Assembly: GCF_019399895.1 (NCBI RefSeq)
Contig: NC_091889.1
Span: forward strand, 496,001-560,000
Direction: 5' to 3'
Source: Cardiocondyla obscurior
Taxonomy: Eukaryota; Arthropoda; Insecta; Hymenoptera; Formicidae
Length of the DNA: 64,000 bases
Part shown: piece by piece, positions 15,001-26,400 of the stretch
Position numbering within the stretch: the stretch's first letter is position 1
How the letters are laid out: the number at the start of each line of letters is the position of its first letter
Notes under the pieces: model-generated
Databases searched by the model: none
Told to the model about the DNA's origin: nothing
The model's input: only the letters and a program-made list of their open reading frames with translations
Program-made: the position numbers and the translations under genes

Positions 15001-15503
15001 TTTTTTTTTTTTAATTCTTTTTTATTAATTTACTCACTTCGCCTTCTTTATGTGACTTGGTACAGCTATCGACACGTTTGTCCCAAAACCCATCAGGCCG
15101 TATCACGATTACAGAAATGATTTTAGATCCTATAAGATTCGTGGAAAGCCTGATGCAAGACCTAGTTACACGCCATGCACTGCAACGTGCGTCTACAACT
15201 AGAACTAAGCCGTTTTCCTTCGTCTCCTCACTGTACAACAAATATTTAAAATATTTAATAAATAATATTAATCTAATAATAATTAAAAATTAAATAAAAT
15301 TTTGAATACACGTTGTACCTGAAAATTGATACAAAATATAAAATAAGAGACTCCAATTTTGATTTCGTCGTCGAATCAAACTCCGGTGGAACGTCAATCA
15401 CTATTAAAGGTCGCCCATCGTGATCACGACCACCTGGGATATACGCCAGCTTTGATTCTAGATCCTCCAGAATATCTGCCGCCTTCAAATTGTTTGAAGG
15501 CAT
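1..15503 (-). CDS. SEC14 and spectrin-repeat protein, SESTD1/CCDC141-type (3' end beyond window)
   Basis: Likely a cytoplasmic scaffold: SEC14 folds bind lipid and spectrin repeats bind partners (family knowledge). Exons joined in phase: 15503-15319, 15230-15038, 14882-14769, 14675-14507, 14386-14286, 14204-13995, 13875-13690, 13614-13500, 13442-13201, 13102-12980, 12882-12691, 12504-12296, 10992-10542, 10430-10258, 10172-10022, 9922-9700, 9619-9375, 5271-5149, 4996-4827, 4732-4485, 4384-4128, 3999-3808, 3679-3497, 3438-2830, 2747-2571, 2394-2211, 2122-1992, 1896-1450, 865-499, 409-1. Residues about 1-165 look like the SEC14 domain (PGGRDHDGRPL, LVLVVDARCSAW, RPDGFWDKR). Spectrin-type helices follow (WILGPADTML, REVYVNYNEDIV resembling SESTD1), then about 410 disordered Ser/Thr-rich residues (10992-9375), more spectrin-type helices (SPVEELLRQADQLIA), and a coiled coil rich in Ala/Glu/Lys at 409-1. 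The start ATG at 15503 follows an acceptor; a 5' exon seems to end at 15648. Roughly 2,260 codons here, much longer than SESTD1 (about 700 aa). Trio/kalirin was considered, but the repeats and C-terminus fit worse. Confidence 0.8.
867..1449. other. Intron of the spectrin-repeat gene with a GC-rich block
   Basis: This is the intron between exons 1896-1450 and 865-499. It is AT-rich except for a CpG-rich block at about 1018-1145 containing GGCCGG and CGCGGGCGGCGG strings. The block could be a further internal promoter for a coiled-coil C-terminal isoform. I found no convincing exon; one possible minus-strand donor in the block is weak. Confidence 0.3.
6997..7206 (-). CDS. Candidate alternative first coding exon of the spectrin-repeat gene
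   Basis: An open exon starts with MARKIKLATMVDG at 7206 and ends VVIALLQ at a GTAAGA donor after 6997, in phase 0. The next exon (5271) begins in phase 0, so this exon can splice directly to the second spectrin block. The exon at 9375 also ends in phase 0 and can join 5271 instead, so the two look like mutually exclusive 5' partners. The reading frame stays open for 62 codons upstream of the ATG without a convincing acceptor, which favours a first exon. It would give a short isoform without SEC14 or the first spectrin block. Its acidic, methionine-rich peptide was not recognised. The isoform is inference; the donor and phase are seen. Confidence 0.5.
8674..8780 (-). promoter_or_regulatory. 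GC-rich candidate internal promoter with 5' exon donor
   Basis: Bases about 8560-8720 are markedly richer in G+C and CpG than the surrounding AT-rich intron. On the minus strand a strong donor (GAAG|GTAAGC) falls after 8674. This looks like a non-coding first exon that could feed the MARKIK exon at 7206 or the exon at 5271. A short minus-strand reading frame here (8776-8579) runs through the donor and is probably not a protein by itself. Confidence 0.35.
10993..12295. other. Intron, 1.3 kb, of the spectrin-repeat gene
   Basis: The exon ending at 12296 closes with two bases of a Pro codon (CC), and the exon beginning at 10992 supplies the third (A) directly before an ATG. The first spectrin block and the disordered middle therefore read through in one frame across this intron. 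The acceptor is preceded by a long pyrimidine tract. No other gene was seen; short reading frames around 11227-11721 overlap on both strands and lack support. Confidence 0.6.
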
Positions 15504-15648
15504 CTCTATAGCTGCTTGTCAAAAAAAAAATAATTGTCGCACAATCGTAAATAATTAAATTAAACAATTATAGTTTGTTACACCTAACGTTTCACGCCCT
15601 GGCATCGAATAATAATTATTCCGCTGCAATTCTATGATAGCACTCACC

Positions 15649-17260
15649 GGTCTAATACGATGATCTCCACGCTGAACCACATCGGAATTTTTCGAAAGCT
15701 TAAAAAGTTTTCAAATTATCACGGGATAATATTACGCGGGCACCGCGCACGGGAGAAATATTACATTTCGAACGCATCGCAGAAACGCGGAGTGTCAGCG
15801 AACAGCTGCTTCGACTTTGAACGTTACACCTGAATGTCCACGTGAGCGGCGAAGGTGATTTGGGTGCCTTAATGACTCGAATCCGTCGCGCGTGTCCCGT
15901 ATCAGCGACAGGGTGAAAAATTCTCACATGGGTGCGGACCCGCGCGCGTTTATTTACGGGAAACGTCCACGAGTTCAGTGCACGATAGTTGCAGCGCGAA
16001 GCTGCAGCCGCGGTGGAGGCTGCAGGAAAACCGAAAGCCATCTCTGGTCCTTTCAGATACAACGGTACTTTGGCACCGATTAACCGTGTGTTCCCCTTCC
16101 TTTATACTTTTGCCTTCCCCCTACCGCCTCTCCCCCCCTCTTGTCTCTCTGGTACCGCATTTTTTCAACTCCTTATCTTCTTTGCGCAAAAAAATATGCA
16201 GAAATATTTTAAGCAAGAAGTAAGGAATATTATCAAAGTAACGTACGGGGATACGTACTCATATTGCATTGTGCGAATGAGCAATACAATTAATGCACGG
16301 CGTTAAAAGTCTTCTATTAAAGTTCCTTGAAAAATTTTCACGTTTATTATAAACGTTTTCAAAAACTGATAAAAAGATTTTAAATAATTTTACACGTTAT
16401 TTATATTCTAGAATAAAATACGAGACTTATAATGTAAGGTAAAGAATAATCTCACTCGAAATTGCACAATTATTTAGACGTTTATTTATTAATTTAATAC
16501 AATATGTGTGATAAATTTTAATTCACAATAAAAGAAAGATATCAATGCTTTTTCTTGTGTAAGCTCACGTACTTACATAATCCTAACGCGTATACATATA
16601 GCATTATGATATGACCTCGTTATAAAATGCGATGCAATCGTATGAGACAATTGATTTGATATATGTTACACGAAATAAGCTATATAAGCTTTTGAATACA
16701 AGGAATAAAAATAATTGTTTTATTCTATAATATTTTTTTTTATTAAACTTTCAACACGTAATTTTTTTTTATACATATAAATTGACCGATAAATATATAT
16801 ATATTTTTTTTTTTAATTATTATAGAGATATTGATTAAGATATACATAAAGTAGAAACGCCAGTGAAACAAAGATAGACGTCGAGAAAAGCTGAAGAGAT
16901 TTGGCGTCGCTACAGTCGTGGACCACGGGGAAGTTCGCCAGTGCATCATCGAGCCTCGCGCTATATCAAGCATCTTACCGTCTTTCTCTCTCTCCTCTTA
17001 GCCATCTCTTCTTTTCTTCTTCCGTCTCTCTTTCTCTTCGGCCGTTTCTCTTTATCTCTCTTCGTCTCTCCTACTCCTCTTTCACCCAAGTTAGGCATCA
17101 TCAAAAATCATTTTGCTCTTCGATCACTCTTCGGACAGCGCTGTAAATGTAATACTTTTGATGTTTTGGTTATCAGAAAGTTGGCCAGAAAAGGAGTCAC
17201 CGGATCAGTGAATCATTAAACTAGCCTTGATGAAAAGAAGAAAGAAGAGGAAGCACGATA
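15649..17260. promoter_or_regulatory. Divergent intergenic interval between two start sites
   Basis: The SEC14/spectrin gene reads left and the FN3/Ig gene reads right from this interval. On the minus strand a donor (CCG|GTGAGT) follows 15648, ending a likely 5' untranslated exon. Bases about 15720-16080 are CpG-rich and are probably its promoter and first exon. Bases about 16100-16160 and 16975-17085 are strongly pyrimidine-rich (CT tracts), the second just upstream of the plus-strand ATG at 17261. The rest (about 16300-16860) is AT-rich with nothing recognisable. Reading frames on both strands at 15700-16300 follow base composition and overlap, so I do not call them genes. Confidence 0.5.
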
Positions 17261-20200
17261 ATGGGCAACGCCACTTCGAAAGATTATTCGAGGAGCATCC
17301 CCGTTGGTGCCAGCTCGAAAAAGACGTACTGGGGTGGTCCAGGTAAATTCCAAACACGTTTTATAATTTTTAACAATTTCTTTAAGTACTTTTGAAACGT
17401 AGAAACTGCTGGGGTGATATGAATTATAACTTATTAATTTTTTAAAAAATTGTAACTTATATATTAAATAATGGTAAAAATATTAACAATAAATATATTG
17501 ACAAATACAAATTTAATATTTAAAAGATTTAAAAAAGAAAATTATTATTAATCCACGTTGAATTAGACAGTTTCGACAGCGGGATACCATCTAAAATTAG
17601 ATCTTTGCTAACTCTAACGCGAAAGAGATTTAAATTATTCCTTGATTTATTACTATCGTCCATTAATTACGTCCTGCGATATTATACGACGTTCGTTTTT
17701 AATCTAATACACTGTTAACAAGTAATATGCAAAATTATATCTCAAATCACTCAATTAGTGGGATGGTGCGCCGGTTCAGTACTCTACTGCACTGCCAAAC
17801 GCGACGTATTTTATTTTGGGAACGGTACTTACGTACCAATGTTGAAAATCATCTGACTATACACACACCATTCTGGCTCTAGCAAGAATATGTTACTTGC
17901 CATTAATATTGCACTACTTATTTCCATCTGCCTCTCAATCTGAAGAAACGTTAACAAATGCATGAATTTTAACGGAGTAATATAATTAGAAATTTCTTTT
18001 CTTTTTGGTACAGGTCTTCCAGCTCCACCGGGCAGGCCGATTTTAATATCGGGAACGAATGAAACGCAGCCAGATGTTGTGGCAATACGATGGGAGAGAT
18101 CACCGAGTAACGGTGGATCGGCGATTGTTGGATATTTAGTTGAGCATCGACGACTAGGCTCTCCTCACTGGGTACGAAGCACCTCCGGTCTCTGCGCCTT
18201 TCCAGAACTAACTTTAAGCGGTCTCGAGCCGGGATGGCGTTACCAATTTCGAGTCAGAGCGCAAAACGCAATCGGGCTTTCGCAGCCAAGCGAGGTTTCC
18301 GAACCACTCACAGTTACCTTGCAAAAAGCCGTCATCGCTTGCGCTCCTCATTTCGACTTGGAGCTTAAAGACACGATTGCACTTGAGAACGAACAGGTAC
18401 GCAAACATTTTCCGCTAAATTGTCGTATGTATAATTTAAATGTAATTGTATTTTATTATTTTTTTTATTTTTTCCACAATAGGCCGAATTCACCGTACAA
18501 TTTTCTGGCACGCCGTTGCCAAAAATTTCGTGGTTCAAAGATGACTTCGAAATTTTCAGTAGCAGGCGCACTAAAATTATCACAGACAATGGAAAAAGCA
18601 TTCTTTTGATTCATCAAACTGCGCTTAATGATGAGGGTGAGATCAAATGCACCGCTACCAATCGTGCAGGTCACATTGCCACCAGAGCCAAATTAATTCT
18701 CGAAGGTTAATAAGTTGTTAACAAAAAATATATAAGAATGATTCTTTGGAAAATGTAACGTTGAATTGCTTGGATGTTTAGCGCCTCCACGAATACGATT
18801 GCCGCGTCAATACGAGGACGGTTTACTTTTCGAGAAAGACGAGACCATTAGACTGAAGGTATCTCTAGCAGGTAAACCGACGCCCGTCGTCACCTGGTAC
18901 CACGACGGAGAGCTGATATCCAAAGATGCTAGACACGTATTTGAAGCAATGGACGGCGAATCGATTCTGAAAATATTAGACGCCAAACGAAGCGATCGAG
19001 GAGAATACACTGTTAAAGTTGCAAATAAATTGGGCGAGGATACTGCATCTTTTTTGGTTACGGTGACAGGTAATAAATGCGTTAACTTGGATATTCTATT
19101 TAAATGAGCATAATTTTAGATGACGAATTTGATAATTTATCATTTGAATTATTAATTCTGTTAACAGATCGACCCGCTGCACCAGGCAAAATATCTGTTG
19201 AAATGACGTTAGGTAGATCGGTAACATTATCGTGGAAAGAACCAGAAGATGATGGTGGATGTAAAATTGGAACGTACATTGTCGAATATTACAGAGTATG
19301 TAATTGGAACTCTATTATTTTCATTTGTGTAAATTTTCAGAAATTTGGTAACAATTGTTTTAGATTGGGTGGGAAGTGTGGCTTAAAGCAACCACGAGTA
19401 GACGCACCTCCGCAACATTAACAGAATTAATCGAAGGTTCTGAATACAAATTTCGCGTGAAAGGTGAAAATCCTTATGGGGTAAGCGATCCTAGCGAAGA
19501 AAGCGACATTATCTTTATTCCAGACACTAAACGAAGGTAATTTGCGATTATTTGTATTATTAATAAATATGTAAATTTGATACGCATTCGTTGATACGAC
19601 AATGAATAAATTTTACATTACAGAATTGTGACACCGTCTTTAAATGAAAAGTCACAGAGCCATCGGGAGATTAGCAGATCCCGAGGCGATAAACGGGAAG
19701 TGAGTTTTACTATGCCAGCGCAAAGAACTAGAAGTTTAACAAGAGAGGAAGGTAAAACGCGAGACGAGGAAAATAATAGTCGATTTGGGTACGACGAACG
19801 ATCGGCTTCGATACAACGGCTTGCTATGCCAATTCCTACTTTAGACAGACCATCTAGAGCAGACAGTAGAGTAACATTTGCATTGGATAATTTGACAAAT
19901 GAACAACCTCCGATTCCGCCGGCCAGATCAAGAGATCATTCTACGAAGCAACAAACTGGAAATTATAGAAATGAATTAAATATTGCAACAAATATAGGAG
20001 ACACGGTAAGAAGTAATTATAAAAATAATATAACCGAACTTTATATTAATTTCTTTAAACGTAGCAAGATATTGTTATAAAGGAAGGAAAAGCAACGACA
20101 TCGAAAACGGCAATCATGCCGGCTTCTACTTCAGTTGTTGAAGACAATCCTGTGTCACGCTCTGTAGCAAAAGAAAGGAGTCCTTCTCCGTTCTGCATGC

Positions 20201-22720
20201 CGAGGATTCAACAGCAAAAAGAAAATAATTATACCACAGCGAGTTACGGTTTTTTACTACCTTCAAATTCAATTCTAAAGAAGCAGACTGCTGCTGTAAA
20301 CGAATTTGTATTGCTTCCGCCGGATAGTTCGCAGCAAAGAATATTGCAAGAAGATGATGAAAATGTATTACACGGCAGCTCGGAATTTATGCTAATTTTG
20401 TATCCCGAAGATGAAACACGAGAGGACGATACAATTGACGAAGAAAATCCTGCTGAATTTGATGCTAAAAGCGGCATAAGTAAAAATACACATTGCTTTA
20501 CTAAAATATTTTTTTTTAAGTGAGAACTCTTTTTGTGTATTAATTAGTTCCGTAATTATTGTTTTAGGTAGCAAACAAAATGTCATCGAATTAATGGAAG
20601 ACGAAAGCGATCTTATACCACCGCCAATGTCGTTGTCTCTTCCGGAATTATTTAGCACGCAGCATCAAGTGGTAGAAATAATGCGAGAAGCGGTTAGTTC
20701 CACCGAGCTTCTTCACGAACGAGCTATGGAACGTTTCTATCGTGCAGTCGCAGCCGAAGAAGCGTCTGAAGTTGCCAAGCAAAAGATGCAACTTGAGAAA
20801 CAAACCAAATTAGCGAAATTAGATGTTGAATCCGCTCAAAAATCATCGCTTCGAAGACGTCTGTCTAATTCCGGTATTACTACACAAAATTTAATCGCTT
20901 CCTGGCAAGCCAAAAAGAATCGTCGAAGATCGAGCGAAGGCCAAGCAGACACAGGTTTAAAAACGTTAAAACTTCTTTCGCCGGCCTTGTTACTGGATGT
21001 TGAAGCCAGATCAGATCCAAATCTTCCTTCTGAAATAGTAATGACAAGTCCTTGGGAAAGCGATAACAAAGTTGAATCTTTAGAACGTTTACGTAAGTGG
21101 CACGAAACTAATGTCCCATTACTGGAAGAAGTGCAACAGGAAAGATTGATTCAAACAAATGATAAAGAGAAAGCAATGATTCTGCCGTCTGTCACTGTGA
21201 ATAAATTTGAAAGTCAATTGTCTGAAATAAAAATGGACGAGGCAGAAGAGGAAAGGAATTATAGCGTCGAAACTTCCGAAGAATCGTCAGAGGAGATCAG
21301 TAGCGCAGATAGCGAAGATTTAAAATTATTAAAATCAAGAATTCTAGCAAGGCAAATTATTGACGAAGAAGATACTTATCATCCTAGAGGAAGACCAATC
21401 CCACACGTCGAACCAAAACTACCACAGTTTCCGGATAATAAATCATCGATTTTTGAGGTTTCGTCTTCTCCAGCTGTCAGAACAGCTACTCCAGTCTCGC
21501 CCAATAATACAATGCTTAAGTCAATTTTAAAAAAGCCGAAAGAAGAATTAGTTTCTCAAAATAATTTTGATAAGTCGACTCCACCAGAGAAACCAATCAG
21601 AAAAACGCTCCCTCAGTCGTATCAACCGGAAGGTATTGAGAAAATAAGTACAGATACGAACGACAGAATTTCGAATCTCCCTAGCATGTCCGAAGCTTTA
21701 AAGACTTCTACGATGTCACAATCGGATACGGACAGTATTATATCTGCAGCAGAAGTCGCGAAAAATCGAAGAATGCAATCGAAACGACGATCCATGACGC
21801 CCGAAGAAGAGGCAGCCGAAATAGAAGCTAGAATGGCTGTTGTAAATCAATATACTGAGATAGTTCGAGAGCACGCAAGTCATTCGCGACATGGCAGCGC
21901 AGCGAGCTCTCGAAGATCCTCCATTTCCGAGGACCAAGATCAAAAGCAGCGGTTGCAGGAGAAACTTGTGTCGAAGTTGACAGATAAGCAAGAACAAAAT
22001 GAGATGTTAAAGCTGCAAGTTAGAAATACGAATAAAGTCGACAAACAAAAGAAAAATAATGAAATGTCCAGTTTACGGAAAGAAGCCGTCGATTCCAGAG
22101 ATACCACTCCAGCGAGAGACACAATGATTGTGAAGGATAAACGCGGAAGTAGACCAAGCTCCAGGGACCAAACTCCAGTCGCGAAAAGAAATGAAAAATT
22201 AGGTGGTACTTCTTCGAGATCATCCTCAAAGACACGAAATCGTACACCTTCTCAGGAAAGAAATAATCAGCTTCTAACGAAAAATGATTTGAACGAGCAG
22301 AAACCTCATAAATCTAGAGTGCCTTCTAGACCTTCCTCACGATCAAGATCAAGTTCTAGAGAAAGATTTGGTCCGGCAATGCCAGTAAAATCAAAAGTTG
22401 AGAAATTGCAGAAAGCCCTCGAGAGTAGTCAATATCGAACGAAAAGAAAGGAAACTGAAACAACCAAAGAGAATGTCAGAAAAAGCTCTTCTGATCGAAC
22501 AAATGGAAAACAGTTAGATTTAGAAGCTAAAAAAACGGTCAGATCGACAGTGAGCTATATAACCGATCTGGCGTTGTTAATAGCCGCTATGTATATTTAT
22601 TTCTTTAAAAAAGAAACCTTAGCGGTACCATTTATCGTGCTTCTCTTATATCGAAAAGTGCAGGAAGAAATACATGGATGGATACCACGTCGTTGGAGGC
22701 GATCTACCAAAAAACATTAA
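17261..22720 (+). CDS. Ig/FN3 muscle-type protein with acylation-like N-terminus and hydrophobic C-terminal hairpin
   Basis: Exons 17261-17342, 18014-18396, 18483-18705, 18782-19069, 19168-19295, 19364-19536, 19624-20005, 20065-20479, 20568-22720 join in phase to 1,409 codons. The protein begins MGNATSKDYS, which fits an N-myristoylation signal. Next come FN3 (GLPAPPGRPILISG; GLEPGWRYQFRVRAQN), Ig (ISWFKDDFEI; DEGEIKCTATNRAG), Ig (VTWYHDGELI; DRGEYTVKVANKLG) and FN3 (WKEPEDDGGCKIGTYIVEYY; GSEYKFRVKGENPYG). A tail of about 900 residues follows, rich in Ser, Arg and Glu, with coiled-coil stretches and SRSSSR/SRDQTP clusters. The last 55 residues hold two hydrophobic runs (LALLIAAMYIYFF and LAVPFIVLLLY) split by KKET, then a basic end (RRWRRSTKKH). 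The modules resemble myosin-binding protein H/C and titin domains, so a sarcomere-membrane linker is inferred. I recall a fly FN3/Ig gene (CG14964) with this domain order but cannot check it. Confidence 0.85.
17343..18013 (+). other. First intron of the FN3/Ig gene
   Basis: The 671-bp intron separates the 27-codon acylation-type leader exon from the first FN3 exon (phase 1, GTAAAT donor, TACAG acceptor). It is AT-rich and holds nothing else I can identify. An intron here leaves room for an alternative leader, though none was seen. Confidence 0.6.
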
Positions 22721-23418
22721 TCGACATAACTAAATAGCCATGTATATTTAGTTTCAAACCATTTGTAATATTCTCCATATGAAATTTACTTAAGAATCTC
22801 GGAAACACACATATATGTGCTTATCAAATTACAATATACATGATTATATATTCCATTTTACGTTGCATTATCATGTAATATATATTATGATTATATATGT
22901 ACGTATTCTGTGAAAAACAATTGTTTATTAATTGTTTGCTACCTATTTAGATGTAGAAGCGACTCAGTGGCTACATATATTGTTTGCACAAAATCTCTAT
23001 ATCTTATTCAAAAATTAATTAACTTCTCAAAACGTATGTATAAAAAAATCTATAACGAGAAAACAACGGGGAAAAAAAAAAAAAAAGCTGCGCACGTTAG
23101 TAGCCAGTTTTATCGGCGAAAGAGAGGTAGCGTGAAAAGAGGGCTACGTAGATCCTCGAACGGCGCATGTGCTTCTTTCGTTAAAACGACGAAACCGAAA
23201 GCGCGACGTTGAGACGATTTTAGAACGGAGCAGGGCCTCCTACCGTCAGACATCGTAGCAGAAAGTGTATTAATATAGGGTCAAGACAGAAACAAGTTGG
23301 TGGCGGTGGTGGCGGAAGACGGTGCAGATCTTTTCGAGTAATACACGCGCGTATGCAACCGACCCTTCGCAAGTAATGTCAATGCACGGAAAGAACGTTC
23401 TACGTAACACCTAACGAG
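22721..23418. promoter_or_regulatory. Interval between the FN3/Ig gene and Stretchin-Mlck
   Basis: The first part, after the stop at 22718-22720, is AT-rich 3' untranslated sequence; I found no canonical AATAAA. From about 23085 the composition becomes more GC-rich, with purine-rich strings up to 23350. This is the likely promoter and 5' untranslated region for the MTLT start at 23419. The open frame at 22910-23212 ends in Arg/Lys-rich sequence and is not supported. Confidence 0.4.
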
Positions 23419-26400
23419 ATGACCTTAACAGGTAAGATGCCCGATTGAGTTGTAACGCGTTTGCCGGTATAATCATTGTAGCCGGCAATAACGAGCCAGG
23501 GCGATATCTTGCTCGATGCACCGGTCCATCGACAGTATGACGAAAAGTGCTGGGTTTTTATATTCTTTATGTGTTTTATAAATGCTTACGACAAAAAAAT
23601 GATTGTGTGTGTGTGTGTTGGTGGCTTATAAATTGTAACTATGTAAATGTAAAAATATCTATGTAAATTATCGCAAAGAAAAGAGATAAGAAGATACGAA
23701 TCTTTCTCGAAAAAAGGCAATTAGCTAAAAAAAAAAATTATTTATTTTAAAAGTAATCAGACATAATTATTATGCATATCATTAATTAGAAAAAAAGCAA
23801 CAGTATTTGCTACTTTGATGTATGAAATATCATGACGTTTTACGACTGATACGAGGCACATGATTGCGAGTGGCTATTTAAATATTAAAGATACAAATTT
23901 ATAATTAATATTTTTATAAAATAAATTTAACATTAAACTCGACAAGAGCTGCCTGCCAAATTTCCGGTTGGGTAAATATGAAAATTTTTATTTATGTTAA
24001 TGGTGCAATCTGAACGTGCGTAGATGCATCTAATTGAAGTACAGAGCGCAGCTCATGTCGTAAGATGTTATTATCTTAAATAACTTTGGTTTATCAAGTT
24101 TTTTGCTACACAGTCATTTATATTTATACTGTTATTTTATATTTATAACATACTGTTGCTATTCTTGTAGCCATTTTGCAAAACACGTGAATCTTGAAAT
24201 AGTAAGTGCCTTTTGAACAGAAAGTTGTTATCCCGTCATTAAACATAAAAAGAAAACTTTGTTAAGAGATCTTAAAATTAAAAATTATAATTAATTCTTT
24301 TTTTTTTTAATCCCAAAACAGTGAAGCATGATTAATTTACTATGTAATATGAATATGTGCAGATTATACGCTGAAAAATAAAGGACCACCAGAATGGATC
24401 GAAGAGGATCAGATTGTGTCGGTTCACGGGCATGTGGACGAGGATATCATTATCGAACTGAAATTGGCTCTACCCGAAAATTACGACGACTTACGTTTCG
24501 AACTGTAAGTAGAAGAAAAAAAAAAAAGAACTGATAGCTTTGTATATTCTTCGGTTACGCAAAATTTGCAATTTTCAAACAATACATTCATTCCATTATC
24601 GCGTTATTGTTCATTCTCATACATCGGCCTTAATATTATATAGAACCTTGGGATGTGCCAAGGATCAAACGCGAGTTATTTTGAGCTGTCGCGCACTTAA
24701 TTTCAGAGAACCGAATTACTTGCCGCAGGTAGCTTCGCTCAATATTCCTGCATGGGATTATCGCATCGCCAGGAACGTGATTTCCTGTCCGCAAACTGAT
24801 AATATTATTATCATTATCAACCGCGGTCAATTAAATTTAGCCGCGTTGAGCAAAAATGCAGATTACAATTTGTTCTATTTCTGTATCACGTTATTCCTTA
24901 TTTTAACGAATAAGCCGGAGATATTGAAAGTAAGCTAGTTCAAAAATATATCTGCTACTTGCGCAACAATTCTGACTTACGTCGTAAATATTAAACGAAT
25001 TAAAAATGAATAAAAGTCACGTACTCGGAATATTTCTTAGCTCGGAGTATTTTTATTGTGACGAAACTATGCGGGCGCGATATCACGAAGGTGGAACGAA
25101 AGAATTTATTAATATTGCCTTTGCCTTACGTATATTTCTCCTCGCGCAAACGAATATTACTCTGTGCAAGCTAATTTCGACCGCGCTCGAAATTTTCAAG
25201 AAAAGATAAAAGAGGCTCGCGTCCGGTCTAGCTATTTCACGGTTGGCTCTCGCTAGATTCTAACAAGCAAGAGATAGTCCATTCCTTAGAGTTCCTCGAA
25301 ACTATCTCAACGAGATACGTTGGTGGAGGTGGAAAATTGGGAGGAAACAGTTTGACGTTGGCGCTTCGCTATCAGTCTGACGGCGAGAGAGCGTCGCGAC
25401 GACCGGCGATTTTCCCGAAAAAAAAAAAGATAAAAAATAAAAAAAAAAGGGGGCTTTTAAATTACTCGACTTGAGTGCATCGGTACGCGCTTTTAATTCG
25501 CTGAAAGAAACGTTAAGAAGATAATTGTGTACTTGATTAAATTTGCAAAAGAATTCGATTGTCTGTCGCAGAATCCATGGCTGTAAACTTCAAAATAAAG
25601 TTAACGACATGAGAGAATGGAGGAAAATAAAAATGCAGATGTACATTGTCGGAAGACTAGTGACCGCTGTTATCTTAGCGCAGTTTAAAATTAAAATTAA
25701 ATTAATACGCTGTGGTACCTTTTCTCGAAGCATATGTCCGATACCTCAATGAATTCGCAGAGCGCCATCACGCTGTCAGAGTTCGATCGACCAATGTGTA
25801 TCCTGCTAATTTTATCATTCACGCGGTGCTCGCGGTGTCATGAACGAAGATTACACAGCGACAAAACAACTCGTCGAGAACCGAATTACATGGCAAATTA
25901 TCATTAATATCCTCGGAACGTTCGTAGACGTACGAAAAGTATAAAATGGCATTGGATAACTTTTAAAGATAAACCTCACGTCAAATTGAAATTATGTGCG
26001 TTTTATATAAGTATGTGGGCAACTTATAGCAGTTATCTCATCGGTAGTGCGTTTTCGACATAAAGAAATTTCCCTCTCCATTTCGGTTCGTCATGGGAAG
26101 TGATTGCTGTAAATGTTCTAAGAATAAAAAAAATATTACTGGGTCCTCCTCTGATGGATCGGAATACCGGTAGGCAATTTTTAATAATTCCTTATTTAGT
26201 ATCGATATTTATTTAAGTGTTTCTTCCGTAAAATTACGCATACAATTAATATATAAAATTATACTACGGAGCGATAGTCGTCAGCAATTCTTATGTCAGA
26301 CTCACGCAGTTGCGTCAAGCTGCGTGATGGATACGTTAATGCGCGATATTTTTAGTAAAAGCCTACGGTTTCTAAAAATTATTTATCAAGCAACGCGAAC

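Noticed and set aside
1..15503. Identification of the minus-strand gene as Trio/kalirin
   Set aside because: The SEC14 start and some helices are compatible, but the middle is disordered, the C-terminal part in view is coiled coil without DH, PH or SH3 signs, and several segments resemble SESTD1 more closely.
15700..16306. Overlapping open frames on both strands upstream of the SEC14 gene
   Set aside because: The region is CpG-rich, so stops are scarce. The frames overlap each other, have Arg/Ser-rich composition and fit a promoter and 5' untranslated exon better.
22910..23212. 100-codon plus-strand frame ending in basic residues
   Set aside because: No splice connection or recognisable domain; it spans the 3' untranslated region of one gene and the promoter region of the next.
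24540..24938. 132-codon frame in an early Stretchin-Mlck intron
   Set aside because: No phase-compatible splice sites join it to neighbouring exons, and Ig1 is completed without it by exons 24363-24504 and 26851-27151.
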